A DNA stretch of 64,000 bases from Paenibacillus senegalensis JC66 (GCF_000285515.1 NZ_HE610959.1:343233-407232), one strand, 5' to 3'. Counted from the stretch's first letter, positions 17,425 to 27,330 are shown. Numbers and translations are program-made. Notes: a model not told the origin generated them from the sequence alone.

Positions 17425-18170
17425 GAGCTCTCCCTCCCTGTAATCGCAAGAGAATCCATGATGCGGTGAAAGAACTCCTGCCGGCTTTCTCCCCGCCGAA
17501 TCTCGTGATCGAGTCTGCCGTCTCTAATGAACACAACGCGATGACAATAGCTGGCGGCTACCGGGTCGTGACTGACAAGCAGCATTGTCGTTTCATCGCT
17601 GCGGTTTATCGCCTCCAGCATTTCCATAACGATCCGGGAGGAATTTGAATCCAAAGCGCCTGTCGGCTCATCCGCCAGCAGCAGGGAAGGTGAAGTGATC
17701 ATCGCCCGGGCGATTGCGGCACGCTGTTTTTGTCCTCCGGAAATTTCATAGGTTCTCTTGTTCAGGATTTCCTGGATGCCTAGTCGCTGTGCCAATGTTT
17801 TCAGCTTGGCGTCCATCAGCTTCAGACTCTGCTTGTCCAAGGTCAATGGCAGTACAATATTTTCAGCAACCGTCAGGGTATCCAGCAGGTTAAAATCCTG
17901 GAACACAAAGCCCAGCTGACGGCGGCGAAAGGCGGCCAGCTGCGATGCTTTAAGCTGATAAGGGTTGGTTCCGCCGATAATCACTTCGCCTGAGCTTGGC
18001 GCATCAATGGTAGACACCATGTTCAGCAGCGTCGTTTTACCACTGCCGGAAGGCCCCATGATCCCCACAAATTCTCCTTTTTTTATCGCCAGGTTAATCT
18101 CGCTTAACGCTTGTGTTTTTACCTTGCCCTCATACGTTTTGTTAAGGGACTTCACCATGAGCATGTCCAT
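17421..18170 (-). CDS. ABC transporter ATPase, BceA type
   Basis: About 249 residues with Walker [13 protein letters not shown]-loop [13 protein letters not shown], signature ISGGQKQR, Walker [13 protein letters not shown] and switch H in LVSHDP. This is the LolD/BceA class that pairs with FtsX-like permeases. The ATG at 18170 is preferred (AAGGGGAG eight bases before it); longer in-frame codons up to 18305 have no ribosome site. The expected role is antimicrobial-peptide detoxification or sensing with the overlapping permease. Confidence 0.92.
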   Translation of the reverse strand: MDMLMVKSLNKTYEGKVKTQALSEINLAIKKGEFVGIMGPSGSGKTTLLNMVSTIDAPSSGEVIIGGTNPYQLKASQLAAFRRRQLGFVFQDFNLLDTLTVAENIVLPLTLDKQSLKLMDAKLKTLAQRLGIQEILNKRTYEISGGQKQRAAIARAMITSPSLLLADEPTGALDSNSSRIVMEMLEAINRSDETTMLLVSHDPVAASYCHRVVFIRDGRLDHEIRRGESRQEFFHRIMDSLAITGRESS

Positions 18171-18261
18171 AAGCAGTACTCCCCTTCTGACATTCTTTAA
18201 TTCTCTCAGTGGATCGAGTTTTTCTACTGGTTTTAATGGTAGCCGTAAAAGGATAAAGAAT

Positions 18262-18290
18262 CTTATGATTTGTCTTAAGCGAATCTTAAG
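18262..18290 (-). promoter_or_regulatory. Direct CTTAAG repeats upstream of the BceAB-like genes
   Basis: On the minus strand CTTAAG, CTTAAG and CATAAG are spaced 11 and 12 bp, the helical spacing bound by OmpR/PhoB-type regulators. The site lies about 95 bp before the ATPase start. Confidence 0.4.
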
Positions 18291-18504
18291 TTTATCTAAA
18301 AGCAAACTGCACGATTTTTAAGATTTGCTTTTGCAGGTACAACAGCAGCAAAAGCGATCATTAAGCCGTTACATGACGCTGGTCACGGCCTGCCGGGAAA
18401 GATCATTACTTAGTACTGAGGCTTGTTCACGTGAGCTAAGCGTTTTTAAACCCGGCCTTTGTGCAAATTAAACGTTTCCTAAAGTCTTTATCTTCCTATT
18501 GCAA

Positions 18505-18549
18505 TAAAAAAACCGTCTCCAATCGGCATTTCACATGCCGTGAGACGGG
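18505..18549 (-). terminator. Terminator of the nitroreductase gene
   Basis: On the minus strand CCGTCTC pairs with GAGACGG, with an inner GGCAT/ATGCC stem, followed by a run of seven T. The rest of the gap to 18671 holds a short degenerate repeat (CTGCTCTCCGCTGCCCTGGT-like units, 18590-18640). Confidence 0.85.
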
Positions 18550-18671
18550 TGTAAGTTAAACAGCATATCGATCTATTCTGGTTTGCACTGCCCTGGTACT
18601 GCTCTCCGCTGCCCTGGTGCTGCTCTCCGCTACTCTGTTACAACCATCTGCTTTCAAAAAATTTGTTGAGA

Positions 18672-19430
18672 TTATTTCAGCGGAAGCCCCTTGCTCTCCA
18701 GGAAAGATTTCATGTACAAACGGCTGGGCCGAGCCATTCTCGCCTGCATTTGAGCCGTCCAGCGATCTGCTCTTTTTCCTTGGGTACGCTCAAGATAATA
18801 AGCAGATATTTCTTCGTTATACTGCTGAAGCTGTCTCTTATACCGCTCCAGGTCCTGAGGATAAGCATCCTCGTGGTAAATATGGTCTGAAGGAAGTCTC
18901 GGCTTAGTCGCGGAAGGGGCGGACGGATACCCTGCCGCAAGTCCGAATAAGGGAATAACCCGATTAGGAGTATCCAGCAGCTCGGCAACCTCATGAAGCT
19001 GATTGCGCAGTCCGCCTATGTAGCAAATGCCAAGCCCCATAGACTCAGCGGCTATAGCCGCATTTTGCGCTGCCAGGGCGGCATCAATCACCCCGACCAT
19101 GAACCACTCTGTGGATTCAAAGGAAGCTTGATAGTCGTTAGGGTCTCCTCCTTCCAGCTCAACGGATATCTCATGACGGTAGGAATCGAGACAAAACACG
19201 AAAAAATGCCCGTTCCGCCGCACCGCTTCCTGATTTCCCGCCAGCTCAGCCAGTTTGGCTTTTTTCTCGGGACTTTTGATACCTATGATGGAATATGCCT
19301 GAACGAAGCTCGATGTAGACGCCGCCTGTGCGCTTTTGACAATCCACTGGACTTGCTCATCGGTTAACGCCCGGTCTTCAAAGGCACGAATAGAACGGTG
19401 ATTCAATATGGTTTCAATGACCGTGTTCAT
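18672..19430 (-). CDS. NADPH-dependent FMN nitroreductase, NfsA/NfrA type
   Basis: 252 residues with the NfsA/NfrA pattern: N-terminal NHRSIRAFEDRAL (FMN phosphate contact), SVQAYSII-like SSFVQAYSIIGI, GICYIGGLRNQ in the middle and LPLFGLAAGYP-like PLFGLAAGYPSAP near residue 165. It probably reduces nitro compounds, quinones or flavins. AAGGAGGG precedes the start. It is a single-gene unit ending in the hairpin at 18505-18549. Confidence 0.9.
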   Translation of the reverse strand: MNTVIETILNHRSIRAFEDRALTDEQVQWIVKSAQAASTSSFVQAYSIIGIKSPEKKAKLAELAGNQEAVRRNGHFFVFCLDSYRHEISVELEGGDPNDYQASFESTEWFMVGVIDAALAAQNAAIAAESMGLGICYIGGLRNQLHEVAELLDTPNRVIPLFGLAAGYPSAPSATKPRLPSDHIYHEDAYPQDLERYKRQLQQYNEEISAYYLERTQGKRADRWTAQMQARMARPSRLYMKSFLESKGLPLK

Positions 19431-19699
19431 AAATCCTTCCCTCCTTCATATGTGCTGGTGGGTGCTATGCAGCATACATTTTACAGGAATTACCGTTTCT
19501 TTTCCAACGTCGGTCAAGGACAAACCTGCCATTACGGAGCCTCTCTAACCGAACCGTAACAGGCCTGCCCAACGGGCAGACCTGAAATCAATTTATATTG
19601 GAGATAGTGAACAAGGTTGATAACGGTCAGGGTTGCGGCTGGCGATTAATCGAGAATGAGCATTTCCCCGCGGTCTGTATGGTCGTCTGCACTATTTGT

Positions 19700-19850
19700 G
19701 AATTCTAACGCTCGCCATCGTCCCTATTTTGCTTCAAATCGCGGTTTTGGGGGCTTTTTGTAACCAATAAGAGCGAGGATGACCGAGGATGAGCGTTAGA
19801 ATTAAAATCCCTGCTTTTTCTGTTAAATAAGAGCGAGGGCGAGCGTTAGA
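19700..19850. repeat. Dispersed repeat family A, copy 2
   Basis: Starts GAATTCTAACGCTCGCC and ends AATAAGAGCGAGGGCGAGCG, with the same internal order as the copy at 4284-4473. It is followed by degenerate GCATCTTGCAGACC-like units to about 19970. A separate CTGCCC/GGGCAG hairpin lies at 19560-19585. Confidence 0.85.
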
Positions 19851-20011
19851 GCAAAACATCTTGCTAAACACACTCGGCTCATGGAGCACTGCGCTATACA
19901 AGGACGCCTCGCCCAGAACCGCATAGGCTGAGCATCTTGCAGACCGAGCGCGCTGGACATTTGTAGTTAAAGTGGTGTCCATGATAAATCGACAGCCTTA
20001 GGGTCCAGGAA

Positions 20012-20716
20012 CTACTCGTAAATGAGAAAGTCATCTATCTCGCTCAAATGAAATGTATACACCCTGGATTCATCTACATGATAGACGGTCAGCATCTTCT
20101 CCTGCCGGCGGTAATTAATTAAACGGCAGGGCATACTCTCCTGAACACCCCTCCCTCTATTCACAACAACTCTCACAAGCTTGCGGTTGGCGATATATGC
20201 CTCAATCTGTGAGGCAATCTCATCGGCGTCTTCACGGGAGGACAGCTGACCCAAATAGTTATTCCCGTCTAAACTTGCTCCTTCAGAAGCTGCTTCTTCG
20301 GAATTTCTGCCTGTAGCTTCAGAGTTTCTGCCTATACCTTCAGAAGATGCTCCTACTCGATTTATCTGCTTGTGCTGGAGCTCATTACCCTCAGCCGAAA
20401 AAGAGATAACTGTCTTATTCCGAACGCTCGAAGTTTGGCAGTCGTTTGAATACCCTTCAGGCGTGTGCCGAGACTCTGCTTCCGCCTCCAACAAGTCCTT
20501 GGCCTCTCCATCATTCGGTGCTGAGCAGTATTTACCCGCAGCCCTCCTTTGTCTAATATCTTGCGTGTCATCAATGGGGGTGATTCTATAGTGCATTAAC
20601 CCAGCTCCATTCAGCAACTCGGTAAGATATTCCAACGCCTGATCCAGACTCATCTTCTCCACCGTTAAATCAATCTGAAAGGAATGGGCTGACGGATGTC
20701 CTTTTGTTAATGGCAT
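20012..20716 (-). CDS. Hypothetical protein with low-complexity centre
   Basis: 234 residues, not recognised. Residues 1-60 are a small ordered domain (SFQIDLTVEKMSLDQALEYL). Residues 60-160 are polar and repetitive (EGIGRNSEATGRNSEEAASEG). Residues 165-234 form a compact beta-rich end (VRVVVNRGRGVQESMPCRLI ... YTFHLSEIDDFLIY) that resembles small SH3-like or YolD-like modules, without a firm match. TTGGAGTG lies before the ATG. It is monocistronic. No function is proposed. Confidence 0.6.
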   Translation of the reverse strand: MPLTKGHPSAHSFQIDLTVEKMSLDQALEYLTELLNGAGLMHYRITPIDDTQDIRQRRAAGKYCSAPNDGEAKDLLEAEAESRHTPEGYSNDCQTSSVRNKTVISFSAEGNELQHKQINRVGASSEGIGRNSEATGRNSEEAASEGASLDGNNYLGQLSSREDADEIASQIEAYIANRKLVRVVVNRGRGVQESMPCRLINYRRQEKMLTVYHVDESRVYTFHLSEIDDFLIYE

Positions 20717-20904
20717 TTATTCACTCCAACCCTTCTCCGCTGGCATTAAATTTTTTGTGACTGGAGACCCAAACAAAAGTACTCCCACCTTGGAAAAAGA
20801 TGGGTGAACCTCCTCATATATGTATCAGTATACTAGGCACTTAGACTTATGACAACTAGGATAAGGAATCTAAATTGAAATAGACCATTAGACCTAAACC
20901 TTTT

Positions 20905-21070
20905 CCACATGCAGCCTCCGATCGTCTGTTCGGAACGTTGTTCGGAGAGCCCTTACCGGAAGCCTGTTCAGAGATTCTGTCCGGAGCACCGTTCAAAAGT
21001 GTGTTCAAAAACCTGTTCGGAGCAAGTGTTCTGAGAGCATCTGCCCAGAGCAACTGATTTGAGCAGTTCT
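20905..21070. repeat. Degenerate GTTCGGAGC-type repeats
   Basis: Units such as CTGTTCGGAGC, TTCGGAGAGC and CTGTCCGGAGC recur at 11-25 bp spacing between the hypothetical gene and ppnP. Nothing else is recognised in 20717-21297. Confidence 0.55.
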
Positions 21071-21297
21071 GAGCAACTGAATTTCACTGGATGACAACGG
21101 TCGGGTAAATCCCATTTTTCCTGCACTTCTATCAAGCAACCCTGAGGATGGCGGGGCTCCAGATGAATTCATGCGCATTAAAAACACGCGGTTCTTGGCA
21201 ATAAAGCCAGGGCCGCGTGTATTCCCGTTGTCCCTTTTTGGAAAGCAAGTTCCGTCACATCTGTCCAGCCATGCTGTGTAGGTAAGCAGGTTAATGG

Positions 21298-21612
21298 TTA
21301 CTCTTCATAGTAAGAGCAGCAATAATCGGCTACCTCATGAACTTTCAGCTGAAAGCTTTGGTTCGCAGGCACTTCGAAGCTGCCCTCCTGATTGATGGAT
21401 TGCCACTCTCCATCCTGCAGTTTATAATCCAGCTTTCCTGCGGAAAACTCCATAATCTCACGCTGTGTTGTTGAAAATTCATATTCGCCCGGCAGCATAA
21501 TTCCTAATGTTTTCTTTGTACCATCGGCAAAAACGATCGTCCGGCTTGTAACCTTCCCCTCAAAATAAATATTCGCTTTTTTGTTGATACTCACCTGTGA
21601 AAATTGTTCCAT
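21298..21612 (-). CDS. ppnP: Pyrimidine/purine nucleoside phosphorylase PpnP (DUF1255)
   Basis: 104-residue cupin-like protein. NIYFEGKVTSRTIVF, GIMLPGEYEFSTTQREIMEFSAG (core PGEYEFST) and FEVPANQSFQLKV, then YCCSYYEE at the C terminus, match the PpnP/YaiE family, which phosphorolyses diverse nucleosides to free base and pentose-1-phosphate. Length is as usual (94-105). AAGGATGG precedes the ATG. It is a single-gene unit. Confidence 0.9.
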   Translation of the reverse strand: MEQFSQVSINKKANIYFEGKVTSRTIVFADGTKKTLGIMLPGEYEFSTTQREIMEFSAGKLDYKLQDGEWQSINQEGSFEVPANQSFQLKVHEVADYCCSYYEE

Positions 21613-21884
21613 TCAGTAATCCATCCTTCACTGTAATTTCTATGTAGCTGTCGTGCCCTTCCTGCTGCTGCATGCCTTCACTGCTGCATTTATTCTTGCA
21701 GCTGCATGCCTATCCTGCTTCATCTTATTTCTGCTGCTGCATCCAACAAGCTGCTCTACAGCCAGACGAATAGATCTTGTTGATCTTTCTTTTTTATCAC
21801 AAAACCGTTCATTTGAAAAGAACCTTCTAACGTTTAGCACTTATGGTCAACAGATGTCATCCATGACTGTTCCAAGGGCGGCAT

Positions 21885-21926
21885 AAACAAAGCGGGGTTT
21901 TGCTTGCTTAAGCCCCCGCTTTGTTT
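21885..21926. other. Perfect 13-bp inverted repeat
   Basis: AAACAAAGCGGGG pairs exactly with CCCCGCTTTGTTT across 16 bases. It is terminator-like but lacks a long T run on either side. It lies upstream of ppnP, within a gap of over 1 kb (21613-22757) made mostly of repeats. Confidence 0.65.
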
Positions 21927-22017
21927 AGTTTAAATCTATTCCCTGATCGACAAGACCTTATCCCGGCTCGCCCGCCGCTCTCAGCTTTGGCAGAACCGTT
22001 CGCATTAAACAGGCTCT

Positions 22018-22510
22018 TTCTATACGGTTTTTCGTATACATTGGTCGAGTCAGCCCGGGTGACGGCTCTTTCATACGATTTTTCTGTGAAAATAAGACGC
22101 CCCGCATAATGAGCAATCCTCGGGTAATCGTACCTCAATCACATAACTTGCTTCGAAATTTCGTCTGAACCACTGGCTGCAGGTGGCTGCTGGCCCTTAA
22201 TAGCTTAAAGACCTTGCATTTGTACGATTTGTCATACAAATTTTAGGTAATTGCCCTTCAATCCCTTGTATTTGTACGACGTTTCATACAAATCTCCGGT
22301 ATTCGAACTTTAACCCCATGCATTTGTACGACATTTCGTACAAATTGCAGGCACCAATCCCGCGCAGCCCTCGAACCCAGCCAACCTTGGCTATTTTCAT
22401 GCTGGAGTTGTGCCTGAAAATTCAAAGGCATGACTGTTTTCGTATACATTCGCCGGGTCTGTACGGGTAACGGAACTTTCTATACGGTTTTTCGCATATA
22501 ATGGCCGGGT
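22018..22510. repeat. Flanking CTATACGG...CGTATAC repeat units
   Basis: Units like CTTTCTATACGGTTTTTCG, with CGTATACATT and CGGGT(G/A)ACGG segments, occur at both sides of the 52-bp array (about 22018-22085 and 22435-22510), partly in altered order. GTACGACnCCGACGAACTC-like units continue at 22640-22735. Confidence 0.55.
22218..22373. repeat. Three 52-bp tandem units each carrying an ATTTGTACGA palindrome
   Basis: ATTTGTACGA starts at 22218, 22270 and 22322, an exact 52-bp period. Each is followed after 3-5 bases by TCATACAAAT or TCGTACAAAT. The palindromic half-sites are conserved while the 28-bp spacers diverge. Confidence 0.85.
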
Positions 22511-22757
22511 TACCCGCTAGCTTTGCACCCACCCAGCGGCTTAGTTTATATGTGCTTAAATTTAATTTGGTTCCCCTAAACCAATCATTCATAAAAGGCA
22601 TAGGCGGAAAGTTCTGTACGCCCCCGATGGACTACCCGAAGCCCTCGTGGGACCCGTACGACTCCGGGGGACTCTCGTTGGGCCCTGTACGACCCCGACG
22701 AACTCTCGTCGGGATCGTACGACTCACAAGGACTTCAGAACCCTCTTGGCACTAGCT

Positions 22758-25700
22758 CTACTGCCACGCGTTAAGCAGAGCATCGGCCAAGCGGTTCAGC
22801 TCAGCCTTGGCGTCAGCGTCCACATGGGAGCTCATAGCATGATGATTGAGCCTATCCTTGAACTGCTCAATATGCTTGATCGCCTGTTTCATCATATTCC
22901 GGCTGTACATCCGTTCCGCGGTCTCCAGCCGATTGGTTAACTGCTGAGCCAGGGGGCGGCGCAGCTCACCGCTGTCGATATATTGCTGCACAGTCTGCTG
23001 CAATTGAGACAGCTCCACCTGTGCCTCTAGCGTGGTCACTTCCAACACCTCGCTCGGTGCGGATTCGTTGCCCCACTCATCTTTCGCAGTTACATGAAAG
23101 GTATATTTGGTAGCCGGGGTTAATCCCTCTGCATGATAAACCGCTTCAGTTACACTGGCAAGCTTCTGTCCGTCCAGGTATACATTGTACGACAGCTCTC
23201 CGGTATCCCCGGGTACAACAGCGTCCCATACCAGCTTCACTGAGGTGGCGGTTATGTCCTCTGCTCTCAAATCGGAGGGCGCAGGCAGGTCGGCATCCTC
23301 TCCGGTCGTAAAGCTCCAGATTGGGGATACCGTGCGGCCGCCGAATTCATCCTTGGCCTCTGCGTACCAATGATAGGTTTGATTAGGTGCAAGCCCCTGC
23401 CATACAGTCTCCACTACTGATCCGCTGGCAGTTTGCGGATGCTGGCTGATCGGCTGTGCTTTGCTGTATACACTGACATCTACATAATTTGTAGCCACCC
23501 TTTTAAGCTTCGGCTCCAGATCAAGTGACAAAGTATACTCATCTGCCCATGGGTGCTCAACCGGATCATACCAGTTGTAGTCATCTTTATATGGGGAATA
23601 CGTACGAACATGAAGCGTGTCGCTGGTCGTGTCAAAATGGAACAGCTTCATGTAGCCATCTCCGCCTTCGTTATGGTTCTGGTAGTCAGACAGCATCTGA
23701 AACACTCTGCGATCTGGAACACCATCTCCATCATCATCAATATCATCGGTAAGCAGCGAAGCACCAGTGTAGTGACCGCTTAACACCATGATAACATTAG
23801 GATTAGGCACCACTACATTTTCAAACAAGTAATTACCGGTAGTTGATCGTGTACCATCGGCACGAAGGTAATCGTGGAAGCTCAGAATCGCTTGGCGTTC
23901 AGGATAACGGGCCAACACATCATTTAACCAGGCGACCTCTTCCTCACCCTCGCCCCAACCCATGTAGACCATGATATAGTCATTGCCATGGGAGGAAATC
24001 AGATCATAATGACCGCGGTTGTCCTTGTAGGATTCTCCGTAGTGCGGAAGGTGCTCATAACGCGAGGCCCCGAAATAGCGGCTGTACATCGTGTAATCAT
24101 TACCCGGCAGCACATCGTGATTACCTGCAAGAACACCGTTCGGAATTCCGGTAGCTTCCAACTCGCCCATTAGCCTGTCGGCTACTATCCATTGGTACTC
24201 CTGATGAGCGTTTTCTACAATATCGCCGGTGTGGAAAACGTACTCAATGTTCAATTCGTCCTTCATTTCGGCGATCCAGTCAATCTGAGCCTGCATGACA
24301 TGTGACAAGGTCTGGGTGTAGTACTGTGAGTCAGACATCCAAACGAACGTGTACTGATAATCTTCACCAAGCTCCAGCTCATCCTGAATGAGGATGTTCA
24401 AGGTTCTGCCATCGAGATAGTCGCCTGCAACTATATCTCCGCTTAAGGTGAAGTCCTCTTCGGAATCCGCTACATGCAGATCGATCGTATCCCAAGTGCT
24501 ATCCACCACATTCCATGCATACATGGTCACCTTGCGGCCTGGCAAGGAATGGCCTTCCCATAACAGATGAATCTCATCTGCGGCCTGCACGTTGGTGTCA
24601 ACCTCTACTTCCATACGCAGATAAGGGAATTCTGTTGTGGCATCTACCGTAACGTATTGGTCGTTAACATCTGTCAGCCGGCTGATCTCTTCATCTGTCA
24701 GCATACGCTCCCCATGCGGCCGCGGGGAATCGGGCGGCTCCGTGGCGGCAGCGCCGGCGTACCAAGTAACGCTGTCCGTCCGGGAAGCATTATATTTGTA
24801 ACCTTGATAGAAACTAACTTCCAGCGGGTCAGCAGACGGATCGCTGACGGTTACAGCCAAGGCCGGACTGAAGCCCGCAACGCTTTCACCGTTGGCCGGC
24901 TGTATAAGAACGGGAGTATGCGGGTGCTCTTCTGCTGTCGAGAAGCGGATCACTTCTTCCGTAAGGTTCCCGGCTAAATCTGTCGCGGTAATCACCAGTT
25001 CATGCTCTCCGGGAGGCAGCTGGCCAGAGGAAGTCGCATATGGCAGCTCAATCGGCTCCCCATTCAATATAGCCTCTACGCTATCCACACCTGTAACCGT
25101 ATCCGCTGCGCTTACATCAATTAAGATTTCGCCTTTATAGCTTTGGCCATTCTGAACAGTCGTATTGAGACTTGGGCCTGTGTTATCGACCACAACGGTG
25201 ACCGAGGTCGATTTATGATCGGGAGTAACGGCCTCAACGACGTACTCTCCATCCGAAAGCTGAGTCGTATCCCACTCCAAAACCTTTGCCGTAGCGTTCG
25301 CTGCCGGAACGGTAAATTCAAAGTCGACGACAGGCAAATATCTTCCATTGTCCCCCATATCCAGAACAAGAGTAGGATCACTGTACAGCGGATCACGAAG
25401 CACCGTACCGTCAGCCAAGACAAGACGGACATTGCGGACGTCGAAATCATCCAGATTCTCATGCGGAGCGCCATTATAAGGCTCGACTTGAGAGCCGGCA
25501 ACGATGGATATGGTATTGACCCCGCTCTTGATCGTCTCCACAGGGGTAACTATCGTTTCAAAACCAACAACCCGGTAATCAATCAGACGGATGATTTCGC
25601 CTTCGGTCTGAATCGTGTTCTTAAAGTAATTATCGAATCCGTTCACCTCAAACACGAAGAAAGCGGACTCTTCCAAACCTGGATGAGCCGATGCGGCTTC

Positions 25701-26828
25701 CTCTCCATCGATACGCAAAGAAATATGTTCAGGGCTGTAGCCATTCGCGCCGGCCTTCAGGAGGTAAGTGCCGCTAACGATTTGGCCATCCTCAGCATTC
25801 AGACGGGGAGTTTGCGGGCCATAAGTAATGTCCAGTGTGTAAACTTCACTTGTCGTCTCGTTCGTCCCGTCATCGCCCACATAATAGTAGTCTATTGACT
25901 CCGCCCCCGCGGCATCCAGCACATCCAGCGTATAGCGGAAATAGCCGTCCTCGCGGTCAACTCGTAATACCTGCTCGGTATACTCGCTTTCATTATCTTT
26001 TTTGTAGAAGAGAGATAAGTTCTTGACCAGATTCTCATCGCGGGCATCAACAGTAAAAGTGATAGGCGTCCCCGGAAGTGCTGTTGGCGCGGTGAGATCC
26101 TCAATGACTGGCGGGATGACATCATCTTCAACAAGCAAAAGTTCATCCGGCACCTGTCCGGGATCCACACTGCCCGGTGTGGCAAATCTTTCTCTGGAGC
26201 TAATCTTGATCATTTCGTTCGAACCAGGCTCCGGATAGCGGTATACGACACCGAGGTCCGCTGCCGCGTCCGTCATTCCCAGATTGTAGGCGGCTGACAC
26301 CAGCTCATGACCCGAATTGGTAGCTACGATCAGCCAACGGGTCCGGCTGCTGTGCATACCGACATCCATTTTGACTATATCCACGTCCTCTACCAGATTG
26401 GTACCGAAATGGGCGTTAAACGTATCGACGGTCTCGTTCACATTAGCGCTATTCTGCCCCCACAGAACGAGCGTCTTGCCCGGCTGGATGACAATGTCTT
26501 CCTTATAAGGAACCCACGTCAAATCATTATCGGGACTGGTTGGGTAACGATAAAGAATTTTGTAATCGGAAAAATCTATTGGCTGATTCGTGTTGTTATA
26601 AATTTCTATGTACTCAAAAGCATCATTCGTGGCGCTGCCATGAGTGGACCCTATCGTTGTAGGGACAATCTCGGTGATCAGAATGGGGGGAACGGACCAT
26701 GGGGTTTCCGCAGATGACGAGACGACGTTCTTACTGTTTTCAGCAAAAGCAAGCGGAACAACTGTGGTAAACAGTAAACAGAAAACCAGAACAAAAGATA
26801 CTTTGCGCAACATCCTACTTTTTCGCAT
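22758..26828 (-). CDS. Secreted lamin-tail / metallophosphoesterase / fibronectin III protein
   Basis: 1,356 residues. Signal peptide 1-29 (ends VVPLAFA). A lamin-tail domain follows at about 50-200 (EYIEIYNNTNQPIDFSDY). Several Ig-like modules lie between 240 and 640. A calcineurin-like phosphoesterase occupies about 826-1100 with motifs SDSQ, HTGDIVEN, LAGNHD, LSFHDYL and SGHYTG. FN3-like modules follow at about 1120-1262, then a C-terminal helical bundle 1265-1356. The first metal motif is D-S-Q rather than the common D-x-H. It is probably an extracellular phosphatase, nuclease or nucleotidase; the substrate is unknown. It is a single gene with no sorting signal visible. Confidence 0.88.
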   Translation of the reverse strand: MRKSRMLRKVSFVLVFCLLFTTVVPLAFAENSKNVVSSSAETPWSVPPILITEIVPTTIGSTHGSATNDAFEYIEIYNNTNQPIDFSDYKILYRYPTSPDNDLTWVPYKEDIVIQPGKTLVLWGQNSANVNETVDTFNAHFGTNLVEDVDIVKMDVGMHSSRTRWLIVATNSGHELVSAAYNLGMTDAAADLGVVYRYPEPGSNEMIKISSRERFATPGSVDPGQVPDELLLVEDDVIPPVIEDLTAPTALPGTPITFTVDARDENLVKNLSLFYKKDNESEYTEQVLRVDREDGYFRYTLDVLDAAGAESIDYYYVGDDGTNETTSEVYTLDITYGPQTPRLNAEDGQIVSGTYLLKAGANGYSPEHISLRIDGEEAASAHPGLEESAFFVFEVNGFDNYFKNTIQTEGEIIRLIDYRVVGFETIVTPVETIKSGVNTISIVAGSQVEPYNGAPHENLDDFDVRNVRLVLADGTVLRDPLYSDPTLVLDMGDNGRYLPVVDFEFTVPAANATAKVLEWDTTQLSDGEYVVEAVTPDHKSTSVTVVVDNTGPSLNTTVQNGQSYKGEILIDVSAADTVTGVDSVEAILNGEPIELPYATSSGQLPPGEHELVITATDLAGNLTEEVIRFSTAEEHPHTPVLIQPANGESVAGFSPALAVTVSDPSADPLEVSFYQGYKYNASRTDSVTWYAGAAATEPPDSPRPHGERMLTDEEISRLTDVNDQYVTVDATTEFPYLRMEVEVDTNVQAADEIHLLWEGHSLPGRKVTMYAWNVVDSTWDTIDLHVADSEEDFTLSGDIVAGDYLDGRTLNILIQDELELGEDYQYTFVWMSDSQYYTQTLSHVMQAQIDWIAEMKDELNIEYVFHTGDIVENAHQEYQWIVADRLMGELEATGIPNGVLAGNHDVLPGNDYTMYSRYFGASRYEHLPHYGESYKDNRGHYDLISSHGNDYIMVYMGWGEGEEEVAWLNDVLARYPERQAILSFHDYLRADGTRSTTGNYLFENVVVPNPNVIMVLSGHYTGASLLTDDIDDDGDGVPDRRVFQMLSDYQNHNEGGDGYMKLFHFDTTSDTLHVRTYSPYKDDYNWYDPVEHPWADEYTLSLDLEPKLKRVATNYVDVSVYSKAQPISQHPQTASGSVVETVWQGLAPNQTYHWYAEAKDEFGGRTVSPIWSFTTGEDADLPAPSDLRAEDITATSVKLVWDAVVPGDTGELSYNVYLDGQKLASVTEAVYHAEGLTPATKYTFHVTAKDEWGNESAPSEVLEVTTLEAQVELSQLQQTVQQYIDSGELRRPLAQQLTNRLETAERMYSRNMMKQAIKHIEQFKDRLNHHAMSSHVDADAKAELNRLADALLNAWQ

Positions 26829-27054
26829 TTGCAGCCTCCCAATTTTTTTTGTGAACGCTTACAGACATGCTTGCTACAGATTTGGACATTTGCTCATTAT
26901 TAAACCTTTGCTTGATGCATTTATATCGTACCACATGCTGTCAAAGGATGTAAACTATTGGAATATAGTTTTGTAGACCTATTTTTATAGATTTGGTTGA
27001 AAATATTACGGCTGGATGAATGGTAGAGTTATAGCATAAAAAGCCCTTCCAAAT

Positions 27055-27104
27055 AAAAACGGATCAATCAAACTAGCGGTTACGCTGATGATTGATCCGT
27101 TTTT
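27055..27104 (-). terminator. Terminator downstream of comQ
   Basis: AAAAACGGATCAATCA pairs perfectly over 16 bp with TGATTGATCCGTTTTT; there are T runs in both directions. The nearest upstream gene reading into it is comQ on the minus strand, about 300 bases away. In the other direction only the promoter region of the secreted protein lies nearby. Confidence 0.8.
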
Positions 27105-27159
27105 ATAGGATTAGATAGCCTAAATCTGCCGGGAGACGCCGACAAACCTTATTTAGCAC

Positions 27160-27206
27160 CACGCCAGCTCTCAGCGCGCGGTGTTTCGCAGCAAGACGGC
27201 GTTTAA
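27160..27206 (-). repeat. Dispersed repeat family B, copy 3
   Basis: On the minus strand: GCCGTCTTGCTGCGAAACAC, then CGCGCGCTGAGAGC. It agrees with the copy at 6521-6583 at nearly every position of the core. Confidence 0.7.
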
Positions 27207-27235
27207 TCGAGTACATGATACATCCAAGATCAATA

Positions 27236-27330
27236 GCATGCCTTGTGATTGGGGTGCTATAGATCGGGTGCTACTGCTGTTGGGATGCTAGATTAGGGCG
27301 CTATTACTATTTTAGGGGGCTATTACTATT
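27236..27330. repeat. Degenerate GGGTGCTAT units
   Basis: GGGTGCTAT, GGGTGCTACT, GGGATGCTAG, GGGCGCTATTACTATT and GGGGGCTATTACTATT follow each other downstream of comQ. Confidence 0.6.

Noticed and set aside
19734-19982. An 82-codon minus-strand frame
   Set aside because: It lies wholly within the family A repeat and its tail, with no ribosome site.
22218-22373. CRISPR-like regular palindromic spacing
   Set aside because: Only three units, spacers are AT-rich decayed copies of one another, arms are 10 bp, and no cas gene is present.
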